Assembly: GCA_015069135.1 (NCBI GenBank)
Contig: SVJE01000004.1
Location: 186,001-250,000, forward strand
Direction: 5' to 3'
Origin: Oscillospiraceae bacterium
GTDB taxonomy: Bacteria > Bacillota > Clostridia > UBA1212 > SIG427
DNA: 64,000 nucleotides
Part shown: positions 19,801-28,101 of the stretch, piece by piece
Layout: each line of letters opens with the position of its first letter
Numbering within the stretch: position 1 is the stretch's first letter
The notes under the pieces: model-generated
Database searches by the model: none
What the model was told of the DNA's origin: nothing
Seen by the model: only the letters and a program-made list of their open reading frames with translations
Position numbers and translations under genes: made by a program

Positions 19801-20678
19801 TAAGAATTTCAGGTCTGTCCCATGGTACTGATGTATGGGTAGGTAATGCCCAGTCTTTAATACAGGAAGGCAAGTGTACTCTTTCTCAGGCTATTTGTTG
19901 TCGAGATGATATTATGTTATATCTTATAAAAATGGGATTGGATAAAAAAATGTCTTTTACTATTATGGAGTCTGTGCGTAAAGGTAAAGGTCTTAAACCT
20001 GAGTGGAAGGAAGCTATGATTGCTAACAATGTGCCTGATTGGTATATTGAATCTTGTGAGAAGATTAAGTATATGTTCCCTAAAGCTCATGCTGTAGCTT
20101 ACGTTGTTTTGTCTGTGAGAATTGCATGGTACAAGCTTTATTATCCTATTGCATATTACTGTGCTCGTTTCTCCTTGAAAGCAGATGACTTTGACGGTGC
20201 GTCCATGATTCATGGTTACGAAAAGGCCTACAGTCGGTATCTTATGATTGCCGGCAAAGGCGGGGCTGATGCAGATAGCCAGAGTGCTTCGGGCGAAGAT
20301 GGTGAAGGTGGAGAAGATTCTGCCCCTAAAGGCAAGGCCGGACTTACTGCGAAGGAAATCAGTGCTATGGCCATATATGATCAGGTGTTTGAAATGTACG
20401 GAAGAGGTATAGAGTTTTTACCTATTGATTTATATAAATCAGATGCTAAATATTTTAAGCCGGAAGATGGCAAAATACGTCCACCTTTCTGTGCACTTCA
20501 GGGTCTTGGTGTTGCCGCTGCGGAAAATATTGTTAAGGCAAGAGAAACCGGAGAGCCTTTCTTAACTGTGGAAGACCTTAAAATCCGTGGTAATGTGAAC
20601 AAGGCGGTTATAGAGATTCTGAGAGATGAAGGCTGTCTTGAGGGACTACCTGAGACAAATCAGTTATCATTTTTCTAA
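16863..20678 (+). CDS. polC: DNA polymerase III alpha subunit, PolC type, without the exonuclease domain
   Basis: Main replicative polymerase of low-GC Gram-positives. 1271 residues from ATG 16863 (AAGGAG upstream), against about 1430 for typical PolC. Order seen: N-terminal domain (1-200), OB domain (about 215-325), PHP domain starting VELHLHTNMSAVDG (about 338), four-Cys zinc module CTECG...CPNCG (about 718-750), palm motif PDIDLNF (about 771), then tau-binding/C-terminal regions ending in LSFF. In typical PolC a DnaQ-like exonuclease of about 180 residues interrupts PHP after the IYGIEC strand. Here only about 17 residues separate IYGIECYL from HYHCIIL, and no DxETTG-type motif is present. 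An acidic Gly/Ser linker (about 1131-1161) is another local insertion. Confidence 0.93.
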   Translation: MSGFSYIKIDTVDIKDGQCIHIKAHSLRKVSVHEIEAFKKALCEKLNYDDVELDLTQPEEEEKDLSPFWNVYLEYVKEKSPAVWGILEGSKAVAADDKVKILLKKSLIAILKAKRIDHEVAELYHKATGKNTMVEFVYCPEGKKKNSVDETVKVNFSIEEYQAASQKSAVAKDDYQKVYAKSGQGRGYNKGDGKTSRKRRITPEEGMELPKDSEGCTIIIGRAITDPITRMSEISADSGYVAVKGRVFGVELKPIPSGSQIALIQMTDGTYSITAKFFFDPLDEDFVVKTFKKDKELHLKVYGEATMDRFSGELTIMARSVASYHVQPRMDNSETKRVELHLHTNMSAVDGLTRPGDLVKRAIAWGHKAIAVTDHGVVQAYPDMFKAAEKSDLKIIYGIECYLTNQEGPLTKEQAKKTPHYHCIILVKNLVGLKNLYKLISKSNLEYFYRRPRMPKFEIDAHREGLIIGSACSEGELYDAMVNGASEEELEKIASFYDYLEIQPTLNNMYMVRQGMVESLQDIENFNKRIVALADKQGKMTVATCDVHFLDPEDEIYRCVLQAGQGYSDAEEQPPLYLRTTDEMLKEFEYLGDRAYEIVVENTNKIADEIEVIRPVPAGFYPPHIPGSDDTLRNSSYEKAKRIYGDPLPEIIEKRLTRELDAIIGNGYSIMYITAKELVAESARNGYTVGSRGSVGSSLAAYMSDITEVNSLPAHYRCTECGYLEFHENEGYDCGYDMERKNCPNCGKPLQRDGYDIPFETFLGFEGDKVPDIDLNFASDDQPNAHKYTEVLFGADYVFRAGTIAGLAEKTARGYVLKYLETTGKRASNAEINRLASGFIGVRKTTGQHPGGIIVIPKDHDIYDFTPVQHPADDPTSTTITTHFDYHFLHDNILKLDILGHDGPAMLKLLGDFSGVSFEEVVLDDEKVMSLFNSSDALELNHDMLKKEIPLGTLGIPEFGTGFVMQMLKETRPTRMSELVRISGLSHGTDVWVGNAQSLIQEGKCTLSQAICCRDDIMLYLIKMGLDKKMSFTIMESVRKGKGLKPEWKEAMIANNVPDWYIESCEKIKYMFPKAHAVAYVVLSVRIAWYKLYYPIAYYCARFSLKADDFDGASMIHGYEKAYSRYLMIAGKGGADADSQSASGEDGEGGEDSAPKGKAGLTAKEISAMAIYDQVFEMYGRGIEFLPIDLYKSDAKYFKPEDGKIRPPFCALQGLGVAAAENIVKARETGEPFLTVEDLKIRGNVNKAVIEILRDEGCLEGLPETNQLSFF

Positions 20679-20695
20679 TGTTAATGTAGTGTGAG

Positions 20696-20741
20696 AGGAA
20701 CCCAGTTAAAATGCTTTGTGCGTTTTGGGTTCCTTTTTTTC
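20696..20741 (+). terminator. Intrinsic terminator after polC
   Basis: AGGAACCCA (20696-20704) pairs with TGGGTTCCT (20726-20734), followed by a long T run, 18 bases after the polC stop. Confidence 0.85.
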
Positions 20742-21030
20742 TTGTAATGTGCTTTTTTACTGGTAAAAAGGGCACCCATTGACGTGAGAAGTGTTGGCGT
20801 GGGTTCCTTTTTGGAAGGTGGTGAGAACCCAAACAGTAAAGTTTCTGCTTTATGGGTGTATGGGATTTTTACAAACCTTGTACAAAATGTAAACAGCTTT
20901 GTAAAATATGTGCACAATAAACAAAAAACACAGGAGTTTTTTGTGCGTTTTGCACCTATGAAAAAATATTAATTGGTGGTATCATATAAATCAATAAAGA
21001 CATGATAGATGTAACAGGAGGTTATTGGTA
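20742..21030. other. Intergenic region polC-ugpC with two hairpins
   Basis: No convincing gene. TGGGTTC (20800-20806) can pair with GAACCCA (20825-20831), reusing the word of the polC terminator stem. A second hairpin has arms GTGCA (20910-20914) with TGCAC (20951-20955) and CAAAAAAC (20922-20929) with GTTTTTTG (20936-20943). No good promoter pair was found; AGGAGGT at 21016-21022 serves the next gene. Confidence 0.4.
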
Positions 21031-22143
21031 ATGGCAGAAGTTAAATTAAAGAATATCTACAAGAAGTATCCAGGTGGCGTAACAGCCGTTAATGACTTTA
21101 ACTTGGATATTGCTGACAAGGAATTTATCGTATTGGTAGGTCCTTCAGGTTGTGGTAAGTCTACTACACTTCGAATGATTGCAGGTTTGGAAGAAATTAC
21201 ATCCGGTGAGCTTTTAATTGATGGCAAGCTGGTTAATGATATTGCACCAAAAGACAGAGACATAGCAATGGTGTTCCAGAACTATGCTTTGTATCCACAT
21301 ATGACAGTATTTGAGAACATGGCATTTGGTCTTAAACTTCGTAAGACTCCAAAGGGAGAAATTAAGAAGAGAGTACAGGAAGCTGCTAGAATTCTTGAAA
21401 TTGAGCACTTGCTTGACAGATCAATCAGAGCTTTATCCGGTGGTCAGAGACAGCGTGTTGCTTTGGGTCGTGCTATCGTTCGTGAACCAAAGGTATTCTT
21501 AATGGACGAACCTTTGTCTAACTTGGACGCTAAGCTCCGTGCACAGATGCGTACAGAGATTATTAAATTGCATCAGAGATTACAGACAACAGTTATCTAC
21601 GTAACTCATGACCAGACAGAGGCTATGACCATGGGTTCAAGAATCGTAGTTATGAAAGACGGTTACATCCAGCAGTGTGATGCTCCTCAGGTTCTTTACG
21701 AGAAACCGGTTAACATGTTCGTTGCAGGCTTTATTGGAAGCCCTCAGATGAACTTTATCACAACTCGTGTTGAAAAGTTAGACGGTGACGTATGCTTAAG
21801 AATCGGTAGATTCCCAATCAGATTGCCTGAAACAAAGGGTAAGATTCTTGAAGATATGGGCTACATGGATAAAGAAGTTATCATGGGTATCCGTTCAGAG
21901 AACGTACATGACGAAGCTATGTACTTAGAAACATACAAGGACAGCAAGATTGAGTCCACTGTTGAGGTAGTTGAGCTTTTAGGTTCCGAATCTTTGGTGT
22001 GGATGATGTTGGATGAGTACTTGTTTGTTGCTAAAGTTAAACCACGTAACAATATCTATGTTGGTGATACAATTACATTGGCCATCAACCCTAACAAGAT
22101 TCACGTATTTGACAGAGATACAGAAAACGTAATCTTTAACTAA
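21031..22143 (+). CDS. ugpC: Sugar ABC transporter ATP-binding subunit (UgpC/MsmX/MsmK type)
   Basis: 370 residues from ATG 21031, with AGGAGGT nine bases upstream. ABC ATPase motifs are visible: Walker [10 protein letters not shown] (about 37-45), Q-loop [11 protein letters not shown], signature [14 protein letters not shown], Walker [14 protein letters not shown], and the switch His in [11 protein letters not shown]-terminal TOBE/OB regulatory region follows (about 240-370), typical of the shared ATPase that energises several CUT1 carbohydrate importers. It stands alone with its own terminator, as expected for a shared subunit. The substrate cannot be told from the sequence. Confidence 0.93.
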   Translation: MAEVKLKNIYKKYPGGVTAVNDFNLDIADKEFIVLVGPSGCGKSTTLRMIAGLEEITSGELLIDGKLVNDIAPKDRDIAMVFQNYALYPHMTVFENMAFGLKLRKTPKGEIKKRVQEAARILEIEHLLDRSIRALSGGQRQRVALGRAIVREPKVFLMDEPLSNLDAKLRAQMRTEIIKLHQRLQTTVIYVTHDQTEAMTMGSRIVVMKDGYIQQCDAPQVLYEKPVNMFVAGFIGSPQMNFITTRVEKLDGDVCLRIGRFPIRLPETKGKILEDMGYMDKEVIMGIRSENVHDEAMYLETYKDSKIESTVEVVELLGSESLVWMMLDEYLFVAKVKPRNNIYVGDTITLAINPNKIHVFDRDTENVIFN

Positions 22144-22190
22144 TCCACAAGGATTGAGTTTCGTAGCACAAGCTACATAAAAATGTCACG

Positions 22191-22222
22191 AAGGCATCGG
22201 ATTTATTTCCGATGCCTTTTTA
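22191..22222 (+). terminator. Intrinsic terminator after ugpC
   Basis: AAGGCATCGGA (22191-22201) pairs perfectly with TCCGATGCCTT (22208-22218), followed by a T run. Confidence 0.92.
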
Positions 22223-22253
22223 TGTTTTAAAATATTGAAAGTTGAGTTTAGAA

Positions 22254-22784
22254 ATGACGATAACAGTTAAGAAGTTAGTAATATCAGCAATGTTTATAGC
22301 AATAGGTATTGTGTTACCATTCCTCACAGGTCAGATTCCGGAAATAGGACAGATGTTATTGCCTATGCATATTCCGGTAATGTTGTGTGGTTTTATTTGT
22401 GGTTGGCCTTATGGTTTGGCAGTAGGTTTTATTACCCCTGTTCTCCGATCGTTTATGTTCGGGCAGCCTATATTGTTCCCTATGGCCATCGCCATGGCTT
22501 TTGAGTTGGCAACATATGGAGCCTCCTGTGGCCTTTTATATAAAATTTTCCCTAATAAAAAATGGGCTTTTTATCCAGAACTGGTTATTGCAATGATTTT
22601 GGGAAGAGTTACGTATGTACTGGCTATGACAGTGATTTCAGGAGTATCTTCAGTTGAATTCGGAGCCCTGGCCTGGATTGCATCGGCACTTCCGGAAGCA
22701 GTACCGGGACTGATTCTTCAGATAGTTATAATACCTGTATTAATGATGGTGTTACAGGAATCAAAGCTGACGCCTGTTAAATAG
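22254..22784 (+). CDS. ECF transporter S component (substrate unknown)
   Basis: 176 residues from ATG 22254; a TTG at 22242 is an alternative, and neither has a strong ribosome site. Five or six hydrophobic helices carry the S-component-like segments LPFLTGQIPEIGQMLLPMHIP and GWPYGLAVGFITP. S components are the substrate-binding membrane subunits of energy-coupling-factor vitamin importers and share an ATPase/EcfT module that is not in this window. The vitamin cannot be assigned. The 3' end overlaps by 8 bases the convergent DUF3842 gene. Confidence 0.8.
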   Translation: MTITVKKLVISAMFIAIGIVLPFLTGQIPEIGQMLLPMHIPVMLCGFICGWPYGLAVGFITPVLRSFMFGQPILFPMAIAMAFELATYGASCGLLYKIFPNKKWAFYPELVIAMILGRVTYVLAMTVISGVSSVEFGALAWIASALPEAVPGLILQIVIIPVLMMVLQESKLTPVK

Positions 22785-23169
22785 CATCAATGGCCGCTTT
22801 GATTAATTGGGCAGCCGTTTTGTCTTCTACGCCGGCAACATAATTATTACATTTACTAATGGGAATGAGAATTTTGCGGGCGTCACTGCTTCCTACAGCT
22901 AAAGCCATAGCCGGTGTAATTTCTCCGTAAAGAGAATCGCTGATTGCGATGCCAATAGGCCCCATGATAACATCATTTCTGCGACAGCCTACGATTACTG
23001 CATTTTCCCCGGTGGCACAGTGTGCAGGATTTGCTTTCATCATCTGGCTTGTGGCCAGACTGTTGGTGCCTACGGCGGTGATTTCTGCATCGGGGTATTT
23101 TGATAAAATGTTTTCTATAATCAGACGGCCCATTTTACCGCCTTGCCCATCTATAACTAAAATGTTCAT
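22777..23169 (-). CDS. DUF3842 family protein
   Basis: 130 residues, a full-length member of a small uncharacterised Clostridia family. It begins MNILVIDGQGGKMGRLI, a Gly-rich turn after a first beta strand as in a Rossmann-like nucleotide-binding fold, then CATGENAVIVGCRRNDVIMGPIG and ISKCNNYVAGV near the C-terminus with conserved Cys. No enzymatic role is known to me. It has its own strong promoter (23202-23230) and is convergent with the ECF S component. Confidence 0.85.
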   Translation of the reverse strand: MNILVIDGQGGKMGRLIIENILSKYPDAEITAVGTNSLATSQMMKANPAHCATGENAVIVGCRRNDVIMGPIGIAISDSLYGEITPAMALAVGSSDARKILIPISKCNNYVAGVEDKTAAQLIKAAIDAI

Positions 23170-23201
23170 GTTCTTAAACCACCTTTTTTCGAGATGATTG
23201 T

Positions 23202-23230
23202 ATTCTATGGTAAAAGGGTGGTTTTGTCAA
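23202..23230 (-). promoter_or_regulatory. Promoter of the DUF3842 gene
   Basis: On the minus strand, TTGACA (23230-23225), a 17-base spacer and TAGAAT (23207-23202), 33 bases upstream of the ATG at 23169. Confidence 0.8.
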
Positions 23231-23273
23231 TTTTATTGTGGTAAAATGAATTATCTTTTCAGGGAGGCTCGCT

Positions 23274-24845
23274 ATGAAAAAAATATTTGTAATTATTATT
23301 GCTGTAATAACTCTTTGCACAAGTTATATACCTATAAATGCTATAGAAGCAAATTCGGATCTTATTATCACAGAGATTTGCTATAACTCTCCTAACTCAG
23401 AAGAAACTGAGGAAAAAGATATATGCGATTATGTGGAAATAATGAATATGTCCGATAAAGAAATTGATTTAACCGGAACAGGATTATCTGTAGGATATGA
23501 CGGTTATACAAGCTCTGCACCTCTTATTGAAGGAAATATGAAAATTAAGCCGGGACAGATAATTATAATATCCACGGTAGCAGACAGAGATACTTTCAAC
23601 GAAATTCTTGGTGTGGAAATAGATGAGGAGTCATTTTACCGTGTAGAAAACATTGAACTAAAAAACAAAGGTCAAATTGGAAATGTTATGCTTTTAGATA
23701 AAGAAGGGAGTCTTTGTTCAGCCGACTACAATCCTGAAAAGCACAACGCCAATAAAAAATCAATAATTTTTGGTATCAGTGAAACTCAGGGTTATCATCT
23801 AATGGGTTTAGCTGCCATGACTCCCGGTGAAATTGATCCGGAACTTTTAGGTCTGTCCGAGACAGAAGTATTTGCCGATGAAATGAAATTTATGACCTAT
23901 AATATATGTGTTGACGGAGTTAAATCTGATCTTCCGGGAAAAGTAGAAGGGTTGGAAGGTGTTATGGATCCTTCTTTATATATAGACTTGCGTTATGACG
24001 AAATAGTTGAACTGATACTGCAGGAAAATCCTGATGTTTTGTGCCTTGCTGAACTCAATAAAGAGTGGTGGGAGTTTTTAGCTCCGGAGCTTACCGATAT
24101 ATACGGATACTGGGGCGTTTCTTCAAAAACAGGAAGTGATGTTGCAGACTTATCGGAAGATAAATGGGATACTATTCCGTTGTTGCTTTATAAAAAAGCA
24201 AAATTTAAGGTAATTGACAAGGGAAGCTTCACTTGTCCTCCTGACGAAAGGGGCCTTACTACTCCTGATAACTGGGCAATTCTTAAGAAAAAAGATTCCG
24301 GCGCAACCTTTATGGTTATGACACAGCATCTGGTTGCGGGTTCAGAGGATGTAAGAAATCAGGTGAGGGTGGAATCTGCTGAAGTGATTACCGGTAAAAT
24401 AAAAGAAATTTCAGAAGATTTACCTGTGGTGCTTATGGGAGACTTTAACTGCTACGAAGGTTCGGAACCATACAAAATATTCAGAAAAAGTGGTTTTAAG
24501 GATGCCGCCAGAATGTGGCCGGATGCAGAGCTTAAAGATTCTTGCTTTGGTTTTGAAATAAAAGAGGAGCAGATTTACACACAGTTACCTATAGATATAT
24601 TTATGCTTTCTGACGGTGATTTTAATGTAAATAGTTATAATATAATTGAAACGAACATGGGAAATGGGTTTGCATATTCAGATCACGCACCTGTGGTTGT
24701 TGAAGTGGAAATGCGGAATGTTCAGAAGGGCGGAAGTTGCTTGGTATGGGTGATAGCCGTAGCTCTTGTATTAGTATTTGCTATAGTCGGCACTGTTATG
24801 GTAAAATTTAAAAAGAGAAGAAAAAAATTATCTTTGGAGGCATAG
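23274..24845 (+). CDS. Membrane-anchored lamin-tail / endonuclease-exonuclease-phosphatase protein
   Basis: 523 residues. A signal peptide (about 1-24) is followed by a lamin-tail-like beta domain (about 28-180; ITEICYNSPNS, DYVEIMNMSDKEIDLTG), an EEP catalytic domain (about 205-480), and a C-terminal membrane helix (about 488-510) followed by basic residues. EEP motifs are intact: FMTYNIC, DVLCLAELN (metal-binding Glu), MGDFNCY (Asp and Asn) and YSDHAPVV (Asp-His). The family includes DNases and phospho- or sphingomyelin diesterases; the substrate is open. Predicted to act outside the cell on the membrane surface. GGGAGG lies upstream of the ATG, and one base separates it from a paralogue. 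Confidence 0.8.
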   Translation: MKKIFVIIIAVITLCTSYIPINAIEANSDLIITEICYNSPNSEETEEKDICDYVEIMNMSDKEIDLTGTGLSVGYDGYTSSAPLIEGNMKIKPGQIIIISTVADRDTFNEILGVEIDEESFYRVENIELKNKGQIGNVMLLDKEGSLCSADYNPEKHNANKKSIIFGISETQGYHLMGLAAMTPGEIDPELLGLSETEVFADEMKFMTYNICVDGVKSDLPGKVEGLEGVMDPSLYIDLRYDEIVELILQENPDVLCLAELNKEWWEFLAPELTDIYGYWGVSSKTGSDVADLSEDKWDTIPLLLYKKAKFKVIDKGSFTCPPDERGLTTPDNWAILKKKDSGATFMVMTQHLVAGSEDVRNQVRVESAEVITGKIKEISEDLPVVLMGDFNCYEGSEPYKIFRKSGFKDAARMWPDAELKDSCFGFEIKEEQIYTQLPIDIFMLSDGDFNVNSYNIIETNMGNGFAYSDHAPVVVEVEMRNVQKGGSCLVWVIAVALVLVFAIVGTVMVKFKKRRKKLSLEA

Positions 24846-24846
24846 A

Positions 24847-26832
24847 ATGAAAAAATTAGTAAGAATTTTGTCATTTGTATTTGCAATGGTACTTTTGTGC
24901 ACAAGTTATATTCCAGCAGGAGCTATAACAATAGACAAGTTGTTTATTTCTGAGGTTTGCTATAATCCGGGCAATGTGGATGGCGAAGATTACTGTGAAT
25001 ATATTGAATTTGTAAATATATCATCTCAGCCTGTTGATTTAACAGATGCTACTGTTACATATTCCGAAGACGGTGCAGCTGATAAAGTTAATACTTTACA
25101 CACAGCAGGTAATGGTATTGTACAACCGGGAGAAACAGCGGTAATTGTTATATATCAGAAAAACAACGTAGGGAAAGGATCTGCTTACGGAAATGCAACG
25201 GAGATTAATGCGTTCCGTGGTGTTTTCAATACATATTATGGTTCAGATGTTTCTGAAAATAACTTCTTTGTAGCGCCTAGAGCAAAAAGCGGTAGCACTA
25301 CAAACATTTCAAATACATTCAACTTGGGAAATAGCCATGAGGTTGTAGTTATTAAAATTTTAAATGGTGAAGGTACAGAACTCTGCAGAACCACATATAA
25401 CGCCGGTAAATATAACAAGAATAAGCGTTCTGTTATATTTGGTTTAAGCGAAACAGAAGGTGCGAGATGCATGGGTGCCGCTAATACCACACCGGGAATG
25501 TCTCACAAAGAATTATATACAAAGAGTACAAACAATTTTACCGACAATATGAAATTTATGACCTATAATATCTGCGCTTCAGGTTATGCTACTGACGTGG
25601 TAGCTCCTGACGGATCTTCAAATGCAGAATATATCACGGATGCAGCTCACTATATTTCTGCAAGATATGATGATGTGTTGGCAGTAATTGAAGCTCAGGA
25701 TCCGGACATTCTCTGTCTCAATGAATTGAGCGGTGAATGGTGGTCATATATTGGTGAAACTCTTGCCGGTGAAAACGGAAAATATGGTTTCTATGGTATA
25801 TCTAGTACTACCGGTAAAGAAGCTACAGCTTTAAAAGCCAATTCTGATAAATGGGACACAATTCCAATGTTGCTTTATAACAAAGCAAAGTTTGCGGCTG
25901 TTGACCAGGGTTCTTTCTGGTGTCCACCTGACAACAGAGGCCTTCGCACTCCTAATAACTGGGTAAAATTAGAAAACAAAGAAACAGGTGCCAGATTCAT
26001 TGTGATGACTCAGCATTTAAGAGCAGGTTCAGAAGCTGAAAGCCAGCAGGTTCGTATTGAGTCTGCTAAGCTTATTATTGAAACTATACAGGCAATAAAA
26101 GAGGATTTACCAATGGTAATAATGGGTGACTTCAACTGTTATGATGGCACAGAAGAATATAATATCTTTATTGATGGTGGTTTTACAGATTCTGCAAGAA
26201 TGTGTCCTGACGCTGAGCTTGTTGATACTTGTATAGGTTTTGAAAAGAAGACTGAACAGCTTTATGTGGATTTACCCATAGATTTATTTATGCTCTCAAA
26301 AGGTGATTTTGATGTTAATAACTACAAGGTAATTGATACAACCATGACAGGTGATTATGCTGTTTCTGACCATTCCCCTGTTGTAATAGAGGCTGGAATG
26401 AGAAAGGTTACAAAAGAATTTACCCCATTTGAAATTTTACCAAATTCCAGACACAGTGTTAAAGGTGAGTATTTTATCTGTGGCAAAGACGATGTTCTCA
26501 CCTTGGATTTGTTGAGGGAAACATTTGATGCACCTTTGTTCTACGGTGTAGATGATGCAGGCCGTACAGATACTCCCGGAACAGGTGATAAGATTTACCT
26601 GAAATCTGATGAAAGTCAATTCCTGACAGTGGTTATGAAAGGGGATCTTAACGGAGATGGTTCTGTAAAAGCTGCAGATTACACCAGAATAAAAAATTAC
26701 TTTAAAGGCAAGAGAGTGTTTGAAGCCGCTGAAGCATTAGCTGCAGATGTTAATGAAGACGGAAAGGTTACTTCTACAGACTATATAAGAGTTAAGAGAC
26801 ATATTATTAAAGCTTTAGATTTGTTTGCATAA
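24847..26832 (+). CDS. Secreted lamin-tail / EEP phosphodiesterase with C-terminal dockerin
   Basis: 661 residues, paralogue of the preceding gene with the same signal peptide style (CTSYIPAGA), lamin-tail-like domain and EEP domain (FMTYNIC, DILCLNELS, MGDFNCYDG, VSDHSPVV). Instead of a membrane helix it ends in a linker and a type I dockerin-like pair, GDLNGDGSVKAADY and DVNEDGKVTSTDY (about 598-655). The pair therefore offers one enzyme type in two retention modes. The ribosome site GGAGG overlaps the end of the upstream gene, so coupling is likely. Confidence 0.82.
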   Translation: MKKLVRILSFVFAMVLLCTSYIPAGAITIDKLFISEVCYNPGNVDGEDYCEYIEFVNISSQPVDLTDATVTYSEDGAADKVNTLHTAGNGIVQPGETAVIVIYQKNNVGKGSAYGNATEINAFRGVFNTYYGSDVSENNFFVAPRAKSGSTTNISNTFNLGNSHEVVVIKILNGEGTELCRTTYNAGKYNKNKRSVIFGLSETEGARCMGAANTTPGMSHKELYTKSTNNFTDNMKFMTYNICASGYATDVVAPDGSSNAEYITDAAHYISARYDDVLAVIEAQDPDILCLNELSGEWWSYIGETLAGENGKYGFYGISSTTGKEATALKANSDKWDTIPMLLYNKAKFAAVDQGSFWCPPDNRGLRTPNNWVKLENKETGARFIVMTQHLRAGSEAESQQVRIESAKLIIETIQAIKEDLPMVIMGDFNCYDGTEEYNIFIDGGFTDSARMCPDAELVDTCIGFEKKTEQLYVDLPIDLFMLSKGDFDVNNYKVIDTTMTGDYAVSDHSPVVIEAGMRKVTKEFTPFEILPNSRHSVKGEYFICGKDDVLTLDLLRETFDAPLFYGVDDAGRTDTPGTGDKIYLKSDESQFLTVVMKGDLNGDGSVKAADYTRIKNYFKGKRVFEAAEALAADVNEDGKVTSTDYIRVKRHIIKALDLFA

Positions 26833-26841
26833 GAAAATAAT

Positions 26842-26884
26842 AAAACACCACCGAAAGAATTAAACTTTTTGGTGGTGTTTTTCC
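26842..26884 (+). terminator. Intrinsic terminator after the EEP pair
   Basis: AAACACCACCGAAAG-type left arm (from 26843) pairs with CTTTTTGGTGGTGTTT (26865-26880), followed by more T residues. Confidence 0.88.
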
Positions 26885-26886
26885 AT

Positions 26887-26915
26887 TTGCAATTTACATA
26901 ACTATAATTTATAAT
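26887..26915 (+). promoter_or_regulatory. Promoter upstream of the PucR-type regulator
   Basis: TTGCAA (26887-26892), a 17-base spacer and a perfect TATAAT (26910-26915), 46 bases before the GTG start. It probably also serves ftsE-ftsX and the following genes. Confidence 0.82.
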
Positions 26916-26961
26916 ATATTATGTGTTTATTTATTTTTACTAAGGAAGAGGACTGAATCCG

Positions 26962-28086
26962 GTGAAGAAGATTATCAGTAAAGTACAATTTGATAGGTTG
27001 GCTGCTATTGTAGATGATTCTTTTGGTATTGCAGATAAAGACGGTAAAGTCTTGTTTTCTGTACCTGAAAAGCTTCAGGAAGATGGTCAGTTGAATATTT
27101 CTGAAAGCGATTTTGCTGAAGATGTTTTCTTCAGTAAAGATGGCTTTTATTTTTATCGTTGTAAAATAAAAGAAAAAATACTTTTTCTTTTTAAACGTCG
27201 TGATACAGATGTTGCTTGTACTAAAAGATTGTTAAGACTTATTGCCCATGTATTAGAAAATACCGATGCTTGTGGCAAAAATCCTGAAGTGTTTTACAAA
27301 AATTTATTAACCATAGGACAGACAGGACTCAGTACAGCGGAACTTAAAGAATATGAAATTCCGAAGGTTATGGGATATCTTGTATTATCGGTTTCTTATG
27401 ATGCAAAAGCAGAGTCATCTGAAGACGATTTGGTGAAAGAACTTCTCCTTAGTGTGTTTCCTACTGAAAAAGGTTTTTACACTGTATATATGAGCGAAGG
27501 TAAATTTGCTGTTATTTGTCCTGTTCACAGCCAGAATGATGTATCAGATGTAAAGGTTGTGGCGGAATTGGTAAATGATACGGCGGCTTCCGAAATAATG
27601 ATAACTGTCAGAGTTGCTGTAGGAACTGTTAAATCAAAACTTTCTGAACTGAACATTTCATATGAAGAGGCATTGAAAGCTTCTGAAATAGGAACATTGT
27701 TTGAACTACCATACAGATGTTATTCTTATGATGAATTGGGAATTCATAGACTTGTGTCTGAACTTGAAACGACAACATGTATACAGTATCTTAAAGAAAC
27801 ATTAGGAAATGAATTTTTTGGTGACAAGAGTGGTCCGGAACTTTTAAGTTCATTAAGAGCGTTCCTGAATAGCAATATGAATATTAGTGAAGCCTCAAAG
27901 GCGTTGTATATACATCGTAATACGTTACTTTACAGAATGGAAAAGTTTAAAAAACTTACAGGGTTGGATGCAACTAATTTTGAGGATGGTGTTAAAGTGA
28001 AAATTGCCCTCATGGTAATTAAGTATCTGGAAAAGACAGCACCGGAAGATTTGCTGAGTTATATAGCATTTTACAGAAAAAAGTAG
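26962..28086 (+). CDS. PucR/CdaR-type transcriptional regulator
   Basis: 374 residues from GTG 26962. The C-terminal PucR-type helix-turn-helix is clear (about 305-360): FLNSNMNISEASKALYIHRNTLLYRMEKF. The upstream region (about 130-290) resembles the GGDEF-like cleft seen in this family, and the N-terminal part may be a sensory domain. Ligand unknown. It is directly followed by ftsE nine bases before the frame, so control of the ftsEX cluster is possible but not shown. Confidence 0.75.
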   Translation: MKKIISKVQFDRLAAIVDDSFGIADKDGKVLFSVPEKLQEDGQLNISESDFAEDVFFSKDGFYFYRCKIKEKILFLFKRRDTDVACTKRLLRLIAHVLENTDACGKNPEVFYKNLLTIGQTGLSTAELKEYEIPKVMGYLVLSVSYDAKAESSEDDLVKELLLSVFPTEKGFYTVYMSEGKFAVICPVHSQNDVSDVKVVAELVNDTAASEIMITVRVAVGTVKSKLSELNISYEEALKASEIGTLFELPYRCYSYDELGIHRLVSELETTTCIQYLKETLGNEFFGDKSGPELLSSLRAFLNSNMNISEASKALYIHRNTLLYRMEKFKKLTGLDATNFEDGVKVKIALMVIKYLEKTAPEDLLSYIAFYRKK

Positions 28087-28101
28087 AAAGGAAGGGTGAC
28101 T

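Noticed and set aside
20784-20972. 62-codon frame between polC and ugpC
   Set aside because: No ribosome site and no family resemblance; the region is hairpin-rich non-coding sequence.
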